From the NCBI GenBank assembly GCA_012270865.1, contig JAAXHL010000016.1, positions 52,514 through 116,513 of the forward strand: 64,000 nucleotides of DNA. Direction: 5' to 3'. A program made the translations under genes and the position numbers. The notes below the pieces were generated by a model that ran no database searches, was not told the DNA's origin, and worked only from the letters and a program-made list of their open reading frames with translations. Below, piece after piece: positions 62,738-64,000 of this stretch; position 1 is the stretch's first letter; each line of letters begins with the position of its first letter. This DNA comes from Candidatus Poribacteria bacterium (GTDB lineage: Bacteria > Poribacteria > WGA-4E > WGA-3G).

Positions 62738-63826
62738 CTAATTGCTCGTATCTTCACCGAAATGTGAAGCGACAATGACCAAATCTTGGATATTCACCAT
62801 GCCGTCTCCGTTGATATCCCCTTTAAGGTCTTCCCCGGACTGCCCGAATTCACTCGCCACAAGCACCAAATCTTGAATGTTTACAGTACCATCGTCGTTA
62901 ACATCCCAGGGTGTTGGTGGTGGTGGCGGCATCTCTACTGTCGTCGTGATTGTGACTTCAGCAGTCATTGTGCTATCGGTGCCAGAGGTCGCTGTCACAG
63001 TGATAGGGTAATCACCCGGTGATGTCAATAGATCCCCTTTAACCGCCAATGTCACTTCTTTAGATGCGCCGGCTTCAAGTTCAATTGAACTTTCACTGAG
63101 CGTGCCAAGCACACTCCCGCCAATACCGACCTCTGCTGAAGATTCGAGTGATACCGTATCCGTTGCATTGCCCGTGTTCGTGACTTTGATCGTATAACTC
63201 ACGCCAACATTGGCCTCCATCGTAGAAAGTGCTGTATCTCCAACAATTTCTAAGGACACACCCGCAACTAACGGTGCCGATTCGGATTGGGTTGTATAGA
63301 TATAATCGCCTGTGTTTCCAAAATCGCCATTGGCGGCGTTTCCGGCGGCGTAAAAGGTAACGGGACCGATGTCTGCGTTAGGTGCAGTCCACTGGAAGGT
63401 CCAACTGTTGGCATTATTTGTGCCTGTAGCGGTTCCCCCAAAAGTATGTTTAATGTACTGTTTACTATTTGCTTCCGAAAGCTGCGTATTCCCTGCTTCG
63501 TCGATTACAAAAGACCCAGCACGGGCACCCTCGGCATTCAGTGCTGTCATTTCAAATCCCCATTTGCTCTGTCCAGTACGCGACAGGTTGACAACAACCG
63601 TATACACTTCATTCGGTTCGTAGGTTTCGGGAATTGTCAGCATCAGTGAACCACCTGCGGTGTTGAGGTTGTTCCCAGCGTGGCACTGTGTGCAGTTCCC
63701 TTCAGTAGGTGCTCCAGTAAGTCCATCGGGTGGACCACCAGAGAAAGCGAATGCACTACCGGCACTTAAAGCAAAAAATAGGACAAGCACACCCCAAACA
63801 GCTAAGATATTTTTTCGATTCATCAA
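62738..63826 (-). CDS. secreted CxxCH (haem c-type) protein with CARDB-like and dockerin domains
   Basis: 362 residues. Signal peptide 1-28 (ending AFA). GNCTQCHAGN near residues 43-52 contains one CxxCH haem c-binding motif. The next domain (about 58-190) resembles Reeler / choice-of-anchor type sandwiches (WGFEMTALNAEG, FQWTAPNADIG). A CARDB-like domain spans about 193-295, then a P-rich linker MPPPPPTPWD. The C-terminus has two dockerin-type calcium repeats, DVNDDGTVNIQDLVLVASEFG and DINGDGMVNIQDLVIVASHFG, each split by two residues. Possibly an extracellular electron carrier or anchor protein held in a cohesin-type complex; no cohesin is in the window. Ribosome site GAGGAAAA. Confidence 0.85.
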   Translation of the reverse strand: MMNRKNILAVWGVLVLFFALSAGSAFAFSGGPPDGLTGAPTEGNCTQCHAGNNLNTAGGSLMLTIPETYEPNEVYTVVVNLSRTGQSKWGFEMTALNAEGARAGSFVIDEAGNTQLSEANSKQYIKHTFGGTATGTNNANSWTFQWTAPNADIGPVTFYAAGNAANGDFGNTGDYIYTTQSESAPLVAGVSLEIVGDTALSTMEANVGVSYTIKVTNTGNATDTVSLESSAEVGIGGSVLGTLSESSIELEAGASKEVTLAVKGDLLTSPGDYPITVTATSGTDSTMTAEVTITTTVEMPPPPPTPWDVNDDGTVNIQDLVLVASEFGQSGEDLKGDINGDGMVNIQDLVIVASHFGEDTSN

Positions 63827-63851
63827 AGATTTTTCCTCTGTTTATACACTA

Positions 63852-63922
63852 AAAACGCCCCAACGCCGACTGCTAATCGGCGTTGATTCGCGGTTAGCTG
63901 AACCGGCAGGTCGGGGCGTTTT
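63852..63922. ncRNA. predicted three-way-junction structured element
   Basis: The outer stem AAAACGCCCC (63852-63861) pairs with GGGGCGTTTT (63913-63922) over 10 bp. Inside, AACGCCGA/TCGGCGTT (63862-63869 with 63877-63884) forms an 8 bp hairpin, and CGGTT/AACCG (63891-63895 with 63901-63905) forms a 5 bp hairpin. The minus-strand transcript would carry it in the leader of the dockerin gene; the plus strand has a T-rich tail after it, so it may act as a terminator in that direction. Confidence 0.6.
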
Positions 63923-63931
63923 ATTTTTTTA

Positions 63932-64000
63932 TAGTTATCAGTTGTCGGTTATCAGTTATCAGTTAAGAGATAATTGGATTCTTGTGGCAGCCACGTTGAC
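63932..64000. mobile_element. MITE-like inverted-repeat element, copy E, cut by the window edge
   Basis: Begins TAGTTATCAGTTGTCGGTTATCAG and continues TTAAGAGATAATTGG to the window end; left end of the same family as copies A-D. Confidence 0.65.

Noticed and set aside
1..64000. tRNA, rRNA or CRISPR arrays
   Set aside because: No sequence with the expected cloverleaf, ribosomal or regularly spaced repeat pattern was recognised; the short direct and inverted repeats seen are two-copy or palindromic, not CRISPR-like.

Overview
The window looks like a chromosomal segment of a bacterium of the Candidatus Poribacteria / marine FCB-PVC type. This is inferred from gene content, not from any rRNA or marker tree: sugar-acid dehydratase and TIM-barrel sugar isomerases, Gfo/Idh/MocA oxidoreductases, a phytanoyl-CoA-dioxygenase-like protein, a GH172/DUF2961 protein, DUF6785/OPT-like transporters, FtsX/MacB permeases, a dockerin-bearing secreted protein and many small inverted-repeat elements between genes. 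I see no rRNA, tRNA, CRISPR array or intact transposase. Base composition is mixed: housekeeping and sugar genes are moderate in GC, while about 1-1.9 kb, 23.4-26.5 kb, 34.5-35.6 kb and 47.1-51 kb are visibly AT-richer and look like accessory islets.

Layout. 1-3.6 kb: a translationally coupled ATPase plus DUF4435/TOPRIM pair (PARIS-like defence candidate, cut by the left edge) and an unrecognised 556-residue protein. 3.7-13 kb: ROK kinase, two half-CHAD genes, aroC, an M50B peptidase, a DUF6785 transporter, and pyrimidine genes pyrD and pyrB, the latter with a PyrI-like zinc tail. 13-20.1 kb: a tandem array of five paralogous secreted proteins, each with carboxypeptidase-regulatory-like beta domains and a C-type-lectin-like domain. 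20.5-23.4 kb: a galactonate-dehydratase-like sugar-acid operon. 23.4-26.5 kb: an accessory islet with a DUF262/DUF1524 GmrSD-like protein and a frameshifted ADP-ribosyltransferase-like gene followed by a small partner gene. 26.6-34.4 kb: GH172-like protein, a 1355-residue acidic multidomain protein, DUF350, PhyH and a zinc alcohol dehydrogenase.

34.6-51.9 kb: an XRE regulator, then a 2439-residue hybrid protein (degenerate M28 peptidase region interrupted by LysM modules and DxDxDG repeats, a long helical middle, and an FtsX permease C-terminus), a small membrane protein, a second large OPT-like transporter, an unrecognised protein, and a PqqD-domain protein. A LolD/MacB-type ATPase at 51.0 kb is the obvious energy partner. 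Between PqqD and that ATPase sits an AT-rich islet with a repeat-containing protein, a TPR-MazF-like fusion and a TPR protein, preceded by tandem promoters and an operator-like palindrome. 52-64 kb: PLP enzyme, UPF0173 hydrolase, GalU-like transferase, LamG protein, an ABC-2 exporter with its ATPase, two Gfo/Idh/MocA oxidoreductases, a MacB-like permease and a secreted CxxCH/dockerin protein.

The intergenic space is occupied by several repeat families: a 120-180 bp inverted-repeat element (MITE-like) at 21.6, 45.4, 51.9, 57.0 and 63.9 kb; a 170 bp element at 35.1 and 55.8 kb carrying a built-in minus-strand promoter; small palindromes; and a predicted three-way-junction structure at 63.9 kb. 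The strongest candidates for undescribed biology are the giant M28-LysM-FtsX hybrid with its cluster, the five-gene lectin-like array, the TPR-MazF module, and the promoter-carrying dispersed repeat.
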